Notes: generated by a model from the sequence alone, not told the origin. 64,000 nucleotides of DNA from Johnsonella sp. (GCA_030529445.1 JAUMWW010000004.1:32488-96487), one strand, 5' to 3'; positions 34,380 through 43,377 are shown, counted from the stretch's first letter. A program made the numbers and translations.

Positions 34380-34823
34380 ATGGGCTTGCTTGTATTTATT
34401 TTGCTGCTTGCCGGCATCGATATCGGCATAAAAAATCAGATCGATGCGGCAGCGGGAGAGGATTTTCCGAAAGCCTCTCCGATAAAAAGGATGAAAATCT
34501 ATAAAAGAAGGAATAAGGGCTTTCCCTTCGGCATATTGGAAAACCATCCGGAGGCGGTAAAGATCCTTCCTGCGGCGGTAACCGGATTTTTGGCGGGCTC
34601 GCTTTTTGCGGGAGGCAAAAAGAAGAAGGGAACCCGAATCGCTCTTGTACTTTTGATTGCAGGAGGCTTAAGCAATGTATTCGACAGAATGAAAAGAGGC
34701 TATGTGGTCGATTATCTTCATCTTGACTTCAGTCCGATCAAAAAAATCATATTCAATCTTGCGGATATGTATATCTTTGTCGGAGCGGTCATCTATGCGG
34801 TTTTAGGGAAGGAGAGATCCTGA
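34380..34823 (+). CDS. lspA: Signal peptidase II-like protein (LspA)
   Basis: A 147-residue membrane protein with about four hydrophobic segments. The C-terminal part has both catalytic aspartates of lipoprotein signal peptidase in their usual setting: SNVFDRMKRGYVVDY (Asp of VVDY) and FNLADMYIF. The RNKGFPFGILEN stretch matches the NxGAAFG region. It cleaves prolipoprotein signal peptides after lipid modification. The first segment is less conserved (the usual DQxxK is replaced by the DIGIKNQID region), so it may be a divergent paralogue. ATG 34380 has GAGGAGG upstream, and the gene lies 11 bases after the clpX-like gene. Confidence 0.82.
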   Translation: MGLLVFILLLAGIDIGIKNQIDAAAGEDFPKASPIKRMKIYKRRNKGFPFGILENHPEAVKILPAAVTGFLAGSLFAGGKKKKGTRIALVLLIAGGLSNVFDRMKRGYVVDYLHLDFSPIKKIIFNLADMYIFVGAVIYAVLGKERS

Positions 34824-34824
34824 T

Positions 34825-36096
34825 TTGGACACAAGGGCTTTTATTCAGCTGGCGGCGCTGGTATTCCTCCTTTTTTTATCCGGCTTTTTTTCTTCTGCGG
34901 AAATTGCCTTGCTCAGCGCAAATCCGATGAAGCTGAGGACGGCGGCAAGCAAGGGGGATAAGCGGGCGCTTATGCTGATCAAGATCAAGGAAAAACCCGA
35001 AAAAATGCTTTCGGCAATTTTAATCGGAAACAATATCGCCAATCTTTCGGCATCCTCCGTGATGACGATGCTCACAATCCGTTTTTTCGGAAGTGCGGCA
35101 ATCGGCGTGGCGACGGGAGTACTCACCTTGCTGGTGCTGGTATTCGGAGAGATCACGCCCAAGAATATGGCGACGAAGGCGGCGGATAAAATGGCGCTCG
35201 CCTATGTTCCCGCCATTTTTGTTTTGATTTTCGTGCTGACTCCCGTGATCAGCATCGTCAATATCGCTTCCGATTTCGTGCTCCGGATGATGAAAATAGA
35301 TCCGGAGGGGAAAAAGGAGAGCATGACGGAGGAGGAGCTCAGAACCATCGTCGATGTCAGCCATGAAGAGGGCGTGATAGAAAACGAAGAAAAGAAAATG
35401 ATCAATAATGTTTTCGATTTCGGAAGCGTTCTGGCAAAGGATATTATGATCCCCCGCATCGATATGGTATTTGCCGATATTGAGGCGGGATATGAAGAAA
35501 TCATAGAGATTTACAGAGAAGAAAGATATACGAGGCTGCCGGTCTTTGAGGGCAGCAGGGACAATGTGATCGGCATCGTAAATGTCAAGGATTTGCTTCT
35601 TGCGGATCAGAGCAGGGAATTTTCGCTTCGGGAATATATGAGAGAGCCGATCTATACTTATGAATATAAGAAAACCGCCGAGCTTTTGATAGAGATGAAA
35701 AAGCACTATAATAATATCGCGATCGTGCTCGACGAGTACGGCGTAACGGCGGGAATGATTACGATGGAAGATATTCTGGAAGAGATCGTCGGCGAGATCA
35801 GGGACGAGTATGATACCGATGAGGAAGAGAGCTTCATCAAGACGGGAAAGTACAGCTATCTCGCCGAAGGTTCGATGAAGCTGGATGAAATCAACGAAAG
35901 GCTGGGCTCGGGGCTTGCCTCGGACGATTACGAGTCCGTCGGAGGTTTGATCATGGGCTTATTGGATCATCTCCCGCAGATCGGGGAAGAGGTGACGATA
36001 GGAAATCTTCGTCTGATTGTGGAAAGAATGGATAAGGCAAGGGTAGACAGGGTAAAGATAGAGGTTTTGCATAAAAATAACGGGAAAACTCACTAA
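34825..36096 (+). CDS. CNNM/CorB-type membrane protein (DUF21 with CBS domains)
   Basis: The 423-residue protein has an N-terminal DUF21 membrane domain (about 1-180, 3-4 segments; SGFFSSAEIALLSAN, FGEITPKN), a pair of CBS domains (about 205-330; MIPRIDMVFADI, YTRLPVFEG, IGIVNVKDLL, LDEYGVTAGMITMEDILEEIVGEI in part) and a C-terminal transporter-associated domain (about 345-420; DDYESVGGLIMG). Members are linked to magnesium/cobalt efflux and some are annotated as hemolysins. The start is TTG 34825, right after the lspA stop and with GGAGAG upstream. Confidence 0.9.
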   Translation: MDTRAFIQLAALVFLLFLSGFFSSAEIALLSANPMKLRTAASKGDKRALMLIKIKEKPEKMLSAILIGNNIANLSASSVMTMLTIRFFGSAAIGVATGVLTLLVLVFGEITPKNMATKAADKMALAYVPAIFVLIFVLTPVISIVNIASDFVLRMMKIDPEGKKESMTEEELRTIVDVSHEEGVIENEEKKMINNVFDFGSVLAKDIMIPRIDMVFADIEAGYEEIIEIYREERYTRLPVFEGSRDNVIGIVNVKDLLLADQSREFSLREYMREPIYTYEYKKTAELLIEMKKHYNNIAIVLDEYGVTAGMITMEDILEEIVGEIRDEYDTDEEESFIKTGKYSYLAEGSMKLDEINERLGSGLASDDYESVGGLIMGLLDHLPQIGEEVTIGNLRLIVERMDKARVDRVKIEVLHKNNGKTH

Positions 36097-36109
36097 ATGA
36101 GCTTTCCCG

Positions 36110-37114
36110 CTATTTTTTACGCTTTTTTTGTCTGCGCTTTTCCCGCTGTAATTTTTTTGCCTGAATTTCATTTTCCTTAAATTCGTCGAATGCTTCCGGG
36201 TAAGGAGAGGTTGCGTCGGGATTTCCCTTAAGCATTCCTCTTCGGAAGAAGGTCAGCACCCGGTTGGAGGAGGGGAGACTCTTTTTGAGCGAATTCAAAA
36301 CTTCCAAGATCTTTTTATACTCCATGGAGATCTTCGGCTCGAAACCGTTTTGGCTGAGCCTGGTTTCGATCTCCGCCTTTATCGCGGCGATCATATTGAA
36401 TGCTCTTTCCTTTACCGCAAAGAGATGCTCTGCGGGAGGACGCAAGCTGAGCACATTATCCGCCATCTGACCGATATGCTCTCCGGCGGAGAGCAGAGTA
36501 TTGGCGGCGGAATCCCTGACCGTTTCCCGCAGCAGGGAAAGGCGAAGCTGGAGCTGAGAGAGTTCGCTTTTTACCCTGTCCAGGGCGGAAAGCGCCTTTG
36601 CAAAATCCAGAGCCGCCTTCGTAGACAGGATGCAATCGAGGGCAAATGTGATATTGAGCACCTTCAGGACCCTGTCCAGCAAGGCGGGATCGGCATATCT
36701 CAGCAGAGTTTCCACGCGGGGCTGCATCACATCGATCAGGATGAGGGTCAGCGCCCCCCAAAACAAAGAGGAAGAAAGACAGATAACTCCCTTATAATTA
36801 TATTTCTTATTCGAGTAATCCCAGTATTTGACCTTGAAGATCCCTTCCATTCCGATTCCGGTGATCAGCTCGAGCAAAGTGGCTCCGAGCGCGCCGATGA
36901 GATAGGTCAAAAGATGGCTGCTCCGGCTCGGCATGGCGATAAAGAGCATGATGCAGGCTCCGTTCCCGTAAAGCGGAAGGAGGGGAGACCTGAGGAAACC
37001 TCTGTTGACCGGTTTTTTTTCGGTTAAGGATACATAGGCGCTTTCAAAGCACCAGCCCAAAAAAGAATATATATAAAAGAATATCAGCCATTCGCGATAA
37101 CTGTATTCAAACAT
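36110..37114 (-). CDS. CmpB-like putative ABC transporter permease (PF06541-type membrane protein)
   Basis: On the minus strand, 334 residues. The N-terminal half (1-145) has four hydrophobic segments and the family phrases FYIYSFLGWCFESAYVS, NRGFLRSPLLPLYG, GALGATLLELITGIGMEG and YWDYSNKKYNYKG. The C-terminal half (about 165-334) is a charged helical region with probable coiled coil and a very basic tail (QREKRRQKKRKK). ATG 37114 follows GAGGTG; four upstream codons exist but overlap the ribosome site. The family is called an ABC permease by name only; no ATPase is near. The gene converges with the CNNM gene, 13 bases apart. Confidence 0.82.
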   Translation of the reverse strand: MFEYSYREWLIFFYIYSFLGWCFESAYVSLTEKKPVNRGFLRSPLLPLYGNGACIMLFIAMPSRSSHLLTYLIGALGATLLELITGIGMEGIFKVKYWDYSNKKYNYKGVICLSSSLFWGALTLILIDVMQPRVETLLRYADPALLDRVLKVLNITFALDCILSTKAALDFAKALSALDRVKSELSQLQLRLSLLRETVRDSAANTLLSAGEHIGQMADNVLSLRPPAEHLFAVKERAFNMIAAIKAEIETRLSQNGFEPKISMEYKKILEVLNSLKKSLPSSNRVLTFFRRGMLKGNPDATSPYPEAFDEFKENEIQAKKLQREKRRQKKRKK

Positions 37115-37154
37115 TAAACACCTCAAAATAGGATTTTTTGAAAAGCTAAGAGCT

Positions 37155-37160
37155 ATTATA
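37155..37160 (-). promoter_or_regulatory. -10 box for the CmpB-like gene
   Basis: TATAAT on the minus strand (plus-strand ATTATA 37155-37160), about 40 bases before the start. The -35 region is weak. Confidence 0.4.
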
Positions 37161-37283
37161 CAGGAAAGAGATGATGTGCAGTTTACGAAAGTCTTAATTC
37201 TATGTAAGAAAAAAAGGAGAGGAAAGAGAAGAAAAAGAAGGGGGGAAGGAAAAAGAGGAAGAATCGCATTGAAAATAAGGGGT

Positions 37284-37449
37284 AAAAAAAGACGAAGTTC
37301 GCTGCGAGCCGAACTTCGTCTTAGGGAATGGTAGGTCTATAAAAAGGAAAAATTTTAGGGGGACCGGATGGCTCAGCCATCCGGCATGAGTATGAAAAAG
37401 CTTTGCAGTTTCGGTATTTCTGAAACCGTTACGTTAATTTGATTAACGT
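37284..37449 (-). ncRNA. Candidate structured small RNA or leader on the minus strand
   Basis: On the minus strand this stretch is bounded by a promoter-like pair (TCGACA at 37478-37473, 16 bases, TATATA at 37456-37451) and by a perfect 13-base-pair hairpin (37322-37310 with 37301-37289) that runs into seven T residues (37290-37284), a strong terminator for that strand. Between them are a 9-base-pair GC-rich hairpin with a 3-base loop (37384-37364) and an 8-base-pair hairpin at the 5' end (37449-37431). No reading frame of note is present. The next minus-strand gene has its own -10 box, so a free RNA of about 160 bases is the simplest reading. No known family was recognised. Confidence 0.45.
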
Positions 37450-37524
37450 GTATATAATATAAAATATAATTGTGTCGAAAGTATGGATTCAGAATAAAAA
37501 AAGTATAAAGAACAGAAAAAAAAC

Positions 37525-37553
37525 TTTAAAATATATCTTATAGAATTTATAAT
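37525..37553 (+). promoter_or_regulatory. Promoter of the mreB-recD2-comF unit
   Basis: TTTAAA (37525-37530), 17 bases, TATAAT (37548-37553), 67 bases before the start codon at 37620. Confidence 0.6.
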
Positions 37554-37619
37554 AATAGTAGTTTATAATGAATAAAGCTTGATAAGAGGCAAGGATAGAA
37601 TACAGTGCGGAGGAAGAAT

Positions 37620-38636
37620 ATGTTTGGTATGATTTCGAATGATATAGGTATTGATCTCGGTACGGCGAGCATACTTGTATATATAAAGGGAAAGGGAGTC
37701 GTATTAAAGGAACCCAGCGTGGTTGCGATAGACAGGGATACGAATAAGATCATGGCGATCGGAGAAGAGGCGAGGCTCATGATCGGAAGAACTCCGGGCA
37801 ATATCATAGCGGTCAGGCCTCTGAAGCAGGGCGTGATCTCGGATTATACGGTTACCGAAAAAATGCTGAAATACTTTATCAATAAGGCGGTCGGAAAAAG
37901 GACGCTGAGAAAGCCCAGAGTTGCGGTATGTATTCCCTCCGGTGCGACGGAGGTCGAAAAAAAGGCGGTAGAGGATGCGACGGAGCAGGCGGGAGCAAGA
38001 GAGGTTTCCATCATAGAGGAGCCCGTAGCGGCGGCGATCGGAGCGGGAATCGAAATTCATAAGGCATGCGGAAATATGATTGTGGATATCGGAGGAGGTA
38101 CGGCGGATATTGCCGTGATTTCTCTGGGCGGCACGGTGGTAAGCACCTCGATTAAGGTTGCCGGAGATGATTTCGACGAGGCTTTGGTGCGCTTCATGAG
38201 AAAGAAGCATAATCTGCTGATCGGAGAAAGAACGGCGGAGGAGATCAAGATCAACATAGGAGCCGCATACAGAAGACCCGAGATTCTGAGCATGGAGGTC
38301 AGGGGAAGAAACCTCGTAACCGGTCTGCCAAAGACCATCGTGGTTACTTCGGACGAGACCCTGGAAGCGCTTCTGGAGCCGGCGATGCAGATCGTGGATG
38401 CCGTGCATTCCGTATTGGAGCGTACTCCCCCCGAGCTTGCGGCGGATATTTTCGACAGAGGAATCGTCCTGACCGGAGGAGGAGCTTTGCTTTCGGGACT
38501 GGATCAGCTGATCGAGGAAAAGACCGGAATCCATACGGCAATTGCCGATGATCCGCTGACGGCGGTGGCAATCGGCACGGGACGCTTTATCGAGTTCAGG
38601 CACGGAGATGAGGGGCATTCGAAGAGGGATTATTAA
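37620..38636 (+). CDS. MreB/Mbl-family rod-shape actin homologue
   Basis: A 338-residue bacterial actin: phosphate-1 motif DIGIDLGTASILVY, RPLKQGVISDYTVTEKML, IPSGATEVEKKAVEDA, EEPVAAAIGAG, the phosphate-2 motif DIGGGTADIAVI, and the C-terminal adenosine motif VLTGGGALLSGLD. Length is normal. ATG 37620 has GGAGGAAG upstream; an in-frame GTG at 37605 precedes the ribosome site. It forms membrane-bound filaments that guide lateral wall synthesis. No mreC or mreD follows, which fits an Mbl-type paralogue in Firmicutes, but the type is not certain. Confidence 0.93.
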   Translation: MFGMISNDIGIDLGTASILVYIKGKGVVLKEPSVVAIDRDTNKIMAIGEEARLMIGRTPGNIIAVRPLKQGVISDYTVTEKMLKYFINKAVGKRTLRKPRVAVCIPSGATEVEKKAVEDATEQAGAREVSIIEEPVAAAIGAGIEIHKACGNMIVDIGGGTADIAVISLGGTVVSTSIKVAGDDFDEALVRFMRKKHNLLIGERTAEEIKINIGAAYRRPEILSMEVRGRNLVTGLPKTIVVTSDETLEALLEPAMQIVDAVHSVLERTPPELAADIFDRGIVLTGGGALLSGLDQLIEEKTGIHTAIADDPLTAVAIGTGRFIEFRHGDEGHSKRDY

Positions 38637-38642
38637 GGGGCA

Positions 38643-40886
38643 ATGATATCTGGGTATATTGAAAAGATAAAATACAGAAATACGGAAAACGGATACAGCG
38701 TTCTTTCGGTTTCTGCGGAAGGCGAGGAATATATTCTCGTAGGGAATTTCAATGATATCAATGAGGGCGATTTTATAGAGGCCGAAGGCAAATTAAAGCT
38801 GCATCCGATCTATGGAGAGCAGCTTTTTGTTGAGCATTATGAATTGAAGCAGCCGAGCGATATCAAGAGCATCGAAAAATATCTCTCCTCGGGCGCGATC
38901 AAAGGAATAGGAGAAGCGCTCGCCTCCCGTCTGATCAAGAAGTTTCATGAGGATACGCTGCGCGTCATCGAGGAGGAGCCGGAAAGGCTGATTCAGGTAA
39001 AAGGAATCAGCGAAAGACTTGCCCTGTCCATATCCGCACAGGTGGAGGAAAAGAAGGAACAGCGCGCGGCGATGATGTTTCTGCAAAAATACGGCATAGG
39101 AATGAGTCTCGCAATGCGCATCTACAAGACTTACGGGCAGGAGATATACGGCATCATCGCAAGCAATCCCTATCGGATCGCCGAGGATATCGGCGGCATA
39201 GGATTTAAGACCGCGGATGAGATCGCGCTGAAGGCGGGGATTCATGTGGACAGCGCATACAGAGCAAGAGGGGGGATTCTTTATATTCTTTCGCAGGCGG
39301 CGGGAGCGGGGCATATGTATCTGCCCATGGAGAGCTTGGCACAGCGCAGCGCAAATCTTCTGGGAATAGAGGAGGAAAGAATCAAGGAAGAGCTCGGTGA
39401 TATGCAGATGGAAGGGAAAATCGTCGTAAAGCCCCTGGAGGAGGAATGCCCGGTTTATTTAAGCAGCGCATATTATATGGAGCTTAACTGCGCAAAGCTT
39501 CTGCATGATCTCAATATCAGCTCGGATGAAAACAGAAAGAAGATAGAGGAAGAAATTCTGGAGACGGAGAAGGAATGCGGGCTGAGCCTGGACGAGCTGC
39601 AGAGAAATGCGGTCATCGAGGCATATTGCAACGGGCTGCTCCTGCTCACCGGAGGACCGGGTACGGGGAAAACAACCACGATAGATATACTGATCCGTTA
39701 TTTTCATAAAAAAGGGATGGAAGTTCTTTTGGGAGCGCCTACGGGAAGGGCGGCAAAGCGTATGACGGAGGCGACGGGTCACGAGGCGAAGACGATACAC
39801 CGGCTGTTGGAAATCAATGTCCTGCCGGGAAGGGAGGGGGAGGAGGAGCTCTCCTTCATGAGGTTTGAGAGGAACGAAGAGAACCCTCTGGAAGCGGATG
39901 CGGTGATCATAGATGAAATGAGCATGGTGGATATGAGACTGATGTACGCTCTGCTCAGTGCGGTTCCGGTCGGGACGAGATTGATTTTGGTGGGAGATAC
40001 CAATCAGCTTCCTGCGGTCGGTCCGGGAAACGTCCTGAGGGATATGATAGAAGCGGGCTGCTTTCCTACGGTCAAGCTTTCTACGATTTACCGTCAGGCG
40101 AGGCAGAGCGATATCGTGGTAAACGCACATAAGATGATCCGCAGGGAAAAGATCGATTTGTTTAAAGAAAGCAGAGATTTTCTCTTTATCCGAAGAGAAG
40201 GGGCGGATGCCATCATCGCCGCGATGCTGACCCTGGCGGCAAAGAAGATCCCCAATTATGTCGGAGCGGATATGATGCAGGTTCAGGTGATGACGCCGAT
40301 GCGCAAGGGAGCGCTCGGGGTGGAAAGGCTGAATCAGATTTTGCAGCAGCATCTGAATCCTCCGGATGCGGATAAGGAGGAAAAAGCTCTGGACAGCGTT
40401 ATCTACAGAGTCGGAGATAAGGTGATGCAGATCAAAAATAATTATCAGATAGAATGGGAGAGCGGAAACGAAAAAGGGATGAGCACGGAGAAGGGAAGCG
40501 GTATCTATAACGGAGATATCGGTATAATCAGGGAGATTGATTCCTTTTCGGAGATCTTGAGCGTGGAGTTTGACGAGGGAAGAAGGGCGAAATACGAATT
40601 TTCCCAGCTTTCCGAACTGGAACATGCCTATGCGATCACCGTGCATAAATCTCAGGGCAGTGAGTATCCGGCGGTGATTATGCCGCTGTACAGGGCATCT
40701 CCGATGCTGATGACGAGAAACATCATTTATACCGCCGTAACGAGAGCAAGAAGCTGCGTTGTCCTGGTGGGAGAGGCGGAGTGCTTTTTTGAGATGGCGG
40801 CAAATACCGCAGAGATCAAGAGATATTCCGGGCTTTGCGGGCAGATTAAAGGATTGGAGGGAGAGTGGGAGTTCGAAAATGGATAA
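38643..40886 (+). CDS. recD2: RecD2-type ATP-dependent DNA helicase
   Basis: The 747-residue SF1B helicase has the RecD2 layout: N-terminal OB-like domain (about 1-75; SGYIEKIKYRNTENGYSVL), tandem helix-hairpin-helix region (about 85-200; GIGEALASRLI, KGISERLA, GGIGFKTADEIA), then the motor: Walker A GGPGTGKTT (about 339), IDEMSMVD (Walker B), GDTNQLPAVGPG, TIYRQ, and C-terminal AITVHKSQGSEYP and YTAVTRAR. It unwinds DNA 5' to 3' in repair without RecBC. It starts 6 bases after the mreB-like gene and overlaps comF by 22 bases. Confidence 0.95.
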   Translation: MISGYIEKIKYRNTENGYSVLSVSAEGEEYILVGNFNDINEGDFIEAEGKLKLHPIYGEQLFVEHYELKQPSDIKSIEKYLSSGAIKGIGEALASRLIKKFHEDTLRVIEEEPERLIQVKGISERLALSISAQVEEKKEQRAAMMFLQKYGIGMSLAMRIYKTYGQEIYGIIASNPYRIAEDIGGIGFKTADEIALKAGIHVDSAYRARGGILYILSQAAGAGHMYLPMESLAQRSANLLGIEEERIKEELGDMQMEGKIVVKPLEEECPVYLSSAYYMELNCAKLLHDLNISSDENRKKIEEEILETEKECGLSLDELQRNAVIEAYCNGLLLLTGGPGTGKTTTIDILIRYFHKKGMEVLLGAPTGRAAKRMTEATGHEAKTIHRLLEINVLPGREGEEELSFMRFERNEENPLEADAVIIDEMSMVDMRLMYALLSAVPVGTRLILVGDTNQLPAVGPGNVLRDMIEAGCFPTVKLSTIYRQARQSDIVVNAHKMIRREKIDLFKESRDFLFIRREGADAIIAAMLTLAAKKIPNYVGADMMQVQVMTPMRKGALGVERLNQILQQHLNPPDADKEEKALDSVIYRVGDKVMQIKNNYQIEWESGNEKGMSTEKGSGIYNGDIGIIREIDSFSEILSVEFDEGRRAKYEFSQLSELEHAYAITVHKSQGSEYPAVIMPLYRASPMLMTRNIIYTAVTRARSCVVLVGEAECFFEMAANTAEIKRYSGLCGQIKGLEGEWEFENG

Positions 40887-41590
40887 AAACGCTGATCGAC
40901 TGGAGCTTTCCGCGCAGATGCCCGGTATGCCATCGCCCGCCGCATCCGCCGGGCTACAGGATATGCAGGGACTGTATGCAAAAACTCTCCTTTGTAAGAG
41001 GGGGGATTTGTTTAAAATGCGGAAAGTCTCTCTTTGACTGGGGGGACGCGATTTGCTCCGATTGCAGGAATCTGCCCAAGAGCTTCGAGTACGGATTTGC
41101 GCTTTTGAATTATAACGAGGCGGCATCCGAGGCGATGAGTGCGCTTAAGTACAGAAATAAGAGAGAGTATATCGGGATCTTTGCCGATCTGATCGTGCTC
41201 AGATATGGGGAGGAGATCAAAAAGATGGAAGCGGATGCATTGATTCCGGTTCCTCTGCATAGGAGCAGGCAAAGAAAGAGAGGATTTAACCAGTCCGCGC
41301 TGCTGGCAAAAAGAATAGGGGAGGCTCTGGAGATTCCCGTAGAATGCGGTTTTTTGCAAAGAAAAAAGAAGACGAGAGCGCAGAAGGAGCTCGATCCGAA
41401 GGCGAGATTAAAAAATCTGTCGGAAGCCTTTACCTGTGAAAAGCTTCCGACAGATTTGGAAAACCTGATTATTATTGATGATATTTATACGACGGGAAGC
41501 ACGATAGAAGCCTGCACGCTTGCGCTGAAAGCCGCAGGTGCAAGAAAGGTCTATTACCTCGCCGTCTGTATCGGGCAGCCGCTCTTATAG
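40865..41590 (+). CDS. comF: ComF-family phosphoribosyltransferase-like protein
   Basis: A 241-residue ComF protein: N-terminal zinc-binding region with CxxC pairs (CPVCHRP, CRDCMQK, CLKCGKS, CSDCRNL; about residues 19-67) and a C-terminal type I phosphoribosyltransferase domain (about 110-235) with the PRPP loop IIIDDIYTTGST. PLHRSRQRKRGFNQS is the usual family signature. Needed for uptake of single-stranded DNA during natural transformation in competent species. The start is GTG 40865 inside the recD2 end (22-base overlap). Its stop overlaps the convergent brnQ stop. Confidence 0.93.
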   Translation: MGVRKWIKTLIDWSFPRRCPVCHRPPHPPGYRICRDCMQKLSFVRGGICLKCGKSLFDWGDAICSDCRNLPKSFEYGFALLNYNEAASEAMSALKYRNKREYIGIFADLIVLRYGEEIKKMEADALIPVPLHRSRQRKRGFNQSALLAKRIGEALEIPVECGFLQRKKKTRAQKELDPKARLKNLSEAFTCEKLPTDLENLIIIDDIYTTGSTIEACTLALKAAGARKVYYLAVCIGQPLL

Positions 41591-42940
41591 GGCGGCATTC
41601 TCTTTGCCCGAAAGCTTTGAAAGCAGAACTCCCGCAGCAAGCCCGATCAGAGAAGGAATGACCCATGACATTCCGAGATTGAAGAAGGGGGCAAGCTGAT
41701 AAAGCGAAAGCAGCTTCTCAAATACGGCGATTTTTGCAAGATAGGGCGGAAACGCCGCTATGGCATCGCCGAAGCTGAAGAGGGCGGCTGTAAACATGGA
41801 AGTCTTATAAACGAGAGATCCGAAGCTGAATGTTTTGGAAAATAGGGTCAGCAGGATCAGCACGATAGCCTGAGGATATAAGAACATCAGTATCGGGATG
41901 GAAAGCTGGATAATCTGCGTCAATCCTACATTGGCGATGATCATGCTCACACAGGTAAAAATAAAGACATAGGTCTTATAGGAAAGCGAGTTGGGAAAGA
42001 GCTCCACAAACACATCCGCGCAGGAGGTGATCAGACCGATTGCCGTTTTAATGCAGGCTACGGTAACCAGGAGGGCAAGTAAAATATTGCCGAAGAAGCC
42101 GAAATAATGCCCGGCGATTTGAGCCAAAGCGATGCCTCCGTTTGCGGAGAGCTCAAATACGCCCAAGCTTGAAGTTCCCATATAAGAGAGGAAGGCATAG
42201 ATGATGACCATCAGTGCGGCGCAGACCGCTCCCGTCTTAGCCATATGCAGCGTAATCTCTTTTTGATCGCGGATACCGAAGTTCTTGATCGCATCCACGA
42301 TCAGCACACCGAAAGCAAGGGAGGCAAGAGCATCCATCGTATTATAGCCTTCCGTAAAGCCCTTGAAAAATGCATTATTTGCATAGCTCTCCGCGACGGG
42401 AGTGCCTGAAACCGAACCCATCGGAGAAAGAACGCATGCGACAAAAACAATGCCGATTAAGACGAGGAAGGTCGGATTGAGCACCTTGCCTATCCATAAA
42501 AGAAGCTTTTGCGGATAGAGCGAGAAAAAGAGAGCCGCTCCGAAAAAGGCAAGAGAGAAGATGAAAAGACTGAGTCTTGCATGCTCCTGCGGAATAAAAA
42601 GCGTAAAGCCGACCTCATAAGAAACCGTTGCGGTTCTGGGAAGGGCAAAGAGCGGACCTATCGTAAGGTATAAAAGCAGAGTAAAAAGATAAGCCCAGAA
42701 CTTGCTTACTTTAGAAGCAAGCCCCATCAGGCTGCCGCTGTCGGAAATGCCGATCGCAATCGTTCCCAGGAAGGGAAGCCCCGTCGAGGTTATAATAAAT
42801 CCTATGATGGCAGGCAGGAGCTTGCTTCCGGCCTCCTGTCCCATATGTACCGGAAAAATCAGGTTGCCCGCGCCGAAGAAGAGTCCGAAAAGCATGGAAC
42901 CGATAACAAGATAGGAAGAAAAATTCAATTTCTGTTTCAT
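41585..42940 (-). CDS. brnQ: Branched-chain amino acid:cation symporter BrnQ
   Basis: On the minus strand, 451 residues with about 12 hydrophobic segments and the family phrases SMLFGLFFGAGNLIFP, GIGLP-like ITSTGLPFLGTIAIG, GYNTMDALASLAFG and GIALAQIAGHYFG. It imports leucine, isoleucine and valine with sodium or protons. I start at ATG 42940 (KQKLNFSSY); an ATG six codons upstream has no ribosome site. Since the window also holds a possible branched-chain amino acid oxidation operon (3600-12900), this importer could supply it, though it is far away and separately controlled. Confidence 0.92.
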   Translation of the reverse strand: MKQKLNFSSYLVIGSMLFGLFFGAGNLIFPVHMGQEAGSKLLPAIIGFIITSTGLPFLGTIAIGISDSGSLMGLASKVSKFWAYLFTLLLYLTIGPLFALPRTATVSYEVGFTLFIPQEHARLSLFIFSLAFFGAALFFSLYPQKLLLWIGKVLNPTFLVLIGIVFVACVLSPMGSVSGTPVAESYANNAFFKGFTEGYNTMDALASLAFGVLIVDAIKNFGIRDQKEITLHMAKTGAVCAALMVIIYAFLSYMGTSSLGVFELSANGGIALAQIAGHYFGFFGNILLALLVTVACIKTAIGLITSCADVFVELFPNSLSYKTYVFIFTCVSMIIANVGLTQIIQLSIPILMFLYPQAIVLILLTLFSKTFSFGSLVYKTSMFTAALFSFGDAIAAFPPYLAKIAVFEKLLSLYQLAPFFNLGMSWVIPSLIGLAAGVLLSKLSGKENAAL

Positions 42941-42988
42941 TATTACTGCGTACTCCATTCTATAAATTTAATAAGTTAAGATAAGCTT

Positions 42989-43027
42989 AAGTTTTTACGA
43001 TAATTTCAGGCAAAATCATAAAAACTT
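42989..43027 (-). promoter_or_regulatory. Inverted repeat in the brnQ leader
   Basis: AAGTTTTTACGAT (42989-43001) and ATCATAAAAACTT (43015-43027) form a 13-base inverted repeat with one mismatch and a 13-base loop, just downstream of the brnQ promoter. It could be a repressor site or an RNA hairpin in the leader. Confidence 0.45.
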
Positions 43028-43033
43028 TCTCTG

Positions 43034-43062
43034 ATTATAATACAGTCGGGTTCTCAGGTCAA
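43034..43062 (-). promoter_or_regulatory. Promoter of brnQ
   Basis: On the minus strand TTGACC (43062-43057), 17 bases, TATAAT (43039-43034); close to consensus. Confidence 0.78.
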
Positions 43063-43105
43063 ATATAAAATAGGAAAAAGCTGGTAAGGATATGCATAAA
43101 AAGCA

Positions 43106-43134
43106 TTGACGAGATTTTTGCAGTATGCTATAGT
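43106..43134 (+). promoter_or_regulatory. Promoter of rpmG-secE-nusG
   Basis: TTGACG (43106-43111), 17 bases, TATAGT (43129-43134), about 80 bases before rpmG. Confidence 0.75.
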
Positions 43135-43216
43135 AGATCAGTGACAAAAGGTTTTTGAGGTCTTTTTTTTTGGCTTCAAACTATGCTACTGAGAAATATT
43201 GATGGAGGTGAATGAC

Positions 43217-43366
43217 GTGCGCACGAAGATCACTTTGGCTTGTACGGAATGTAAGCAGCGGAATTATAATACGACCAAGGACAAGAAGACGCATCCGGAT
43301 CGTATGGAAACCAAAAAGTATTGCAGATTCTGTAAAACGCATACTTTGCATAAAGAAACAAAATAG
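43217..43366 (+). CDS. rpmG: 50S ribosomal protein L33
   Basis: A 49-residue reading frame from GTG 43217, with GGAGGTG six bases upstream, to TAG 43364-43366. The product starts [20 protein letters not shown] and has a second CRFC pair, so it is a zinc-binding (C+) form of L33, a large-subunit protein near the E site. It lies directly before secE-nusG, its usual place in Firmicutes. The tRNA-Trp gene often found between rpmG and secE in relatives is not present here. Confidence 0.95.
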   Translation: MRTKITLACTECKQRNYNTTKDKKTHPDRMETKKYCRFCKTHTLHKETK

Positions 43367-43377
43367 GAGAGATTGAG

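Noticed and set aside
36350-37027. 225-codon plus-strand frame opposite the CmpB-like gene
   Set aside because: The minus-strand frame has membrane segments and family phrases; the plus-strand product has no domain or start signal.
39459-41126. 555-codon minus-strand frame opposite recD2 and comF
   Set aside because: Both plus-strand genes have complete family motifs. The antisense product is rich in Arg, His and Ser, typical of a shadow frame.
43367-43377. tRNA-Trp gene between rpmG and secE
   Set aside because: Relatives often have one there, but only 11 bases separate the two genes here.
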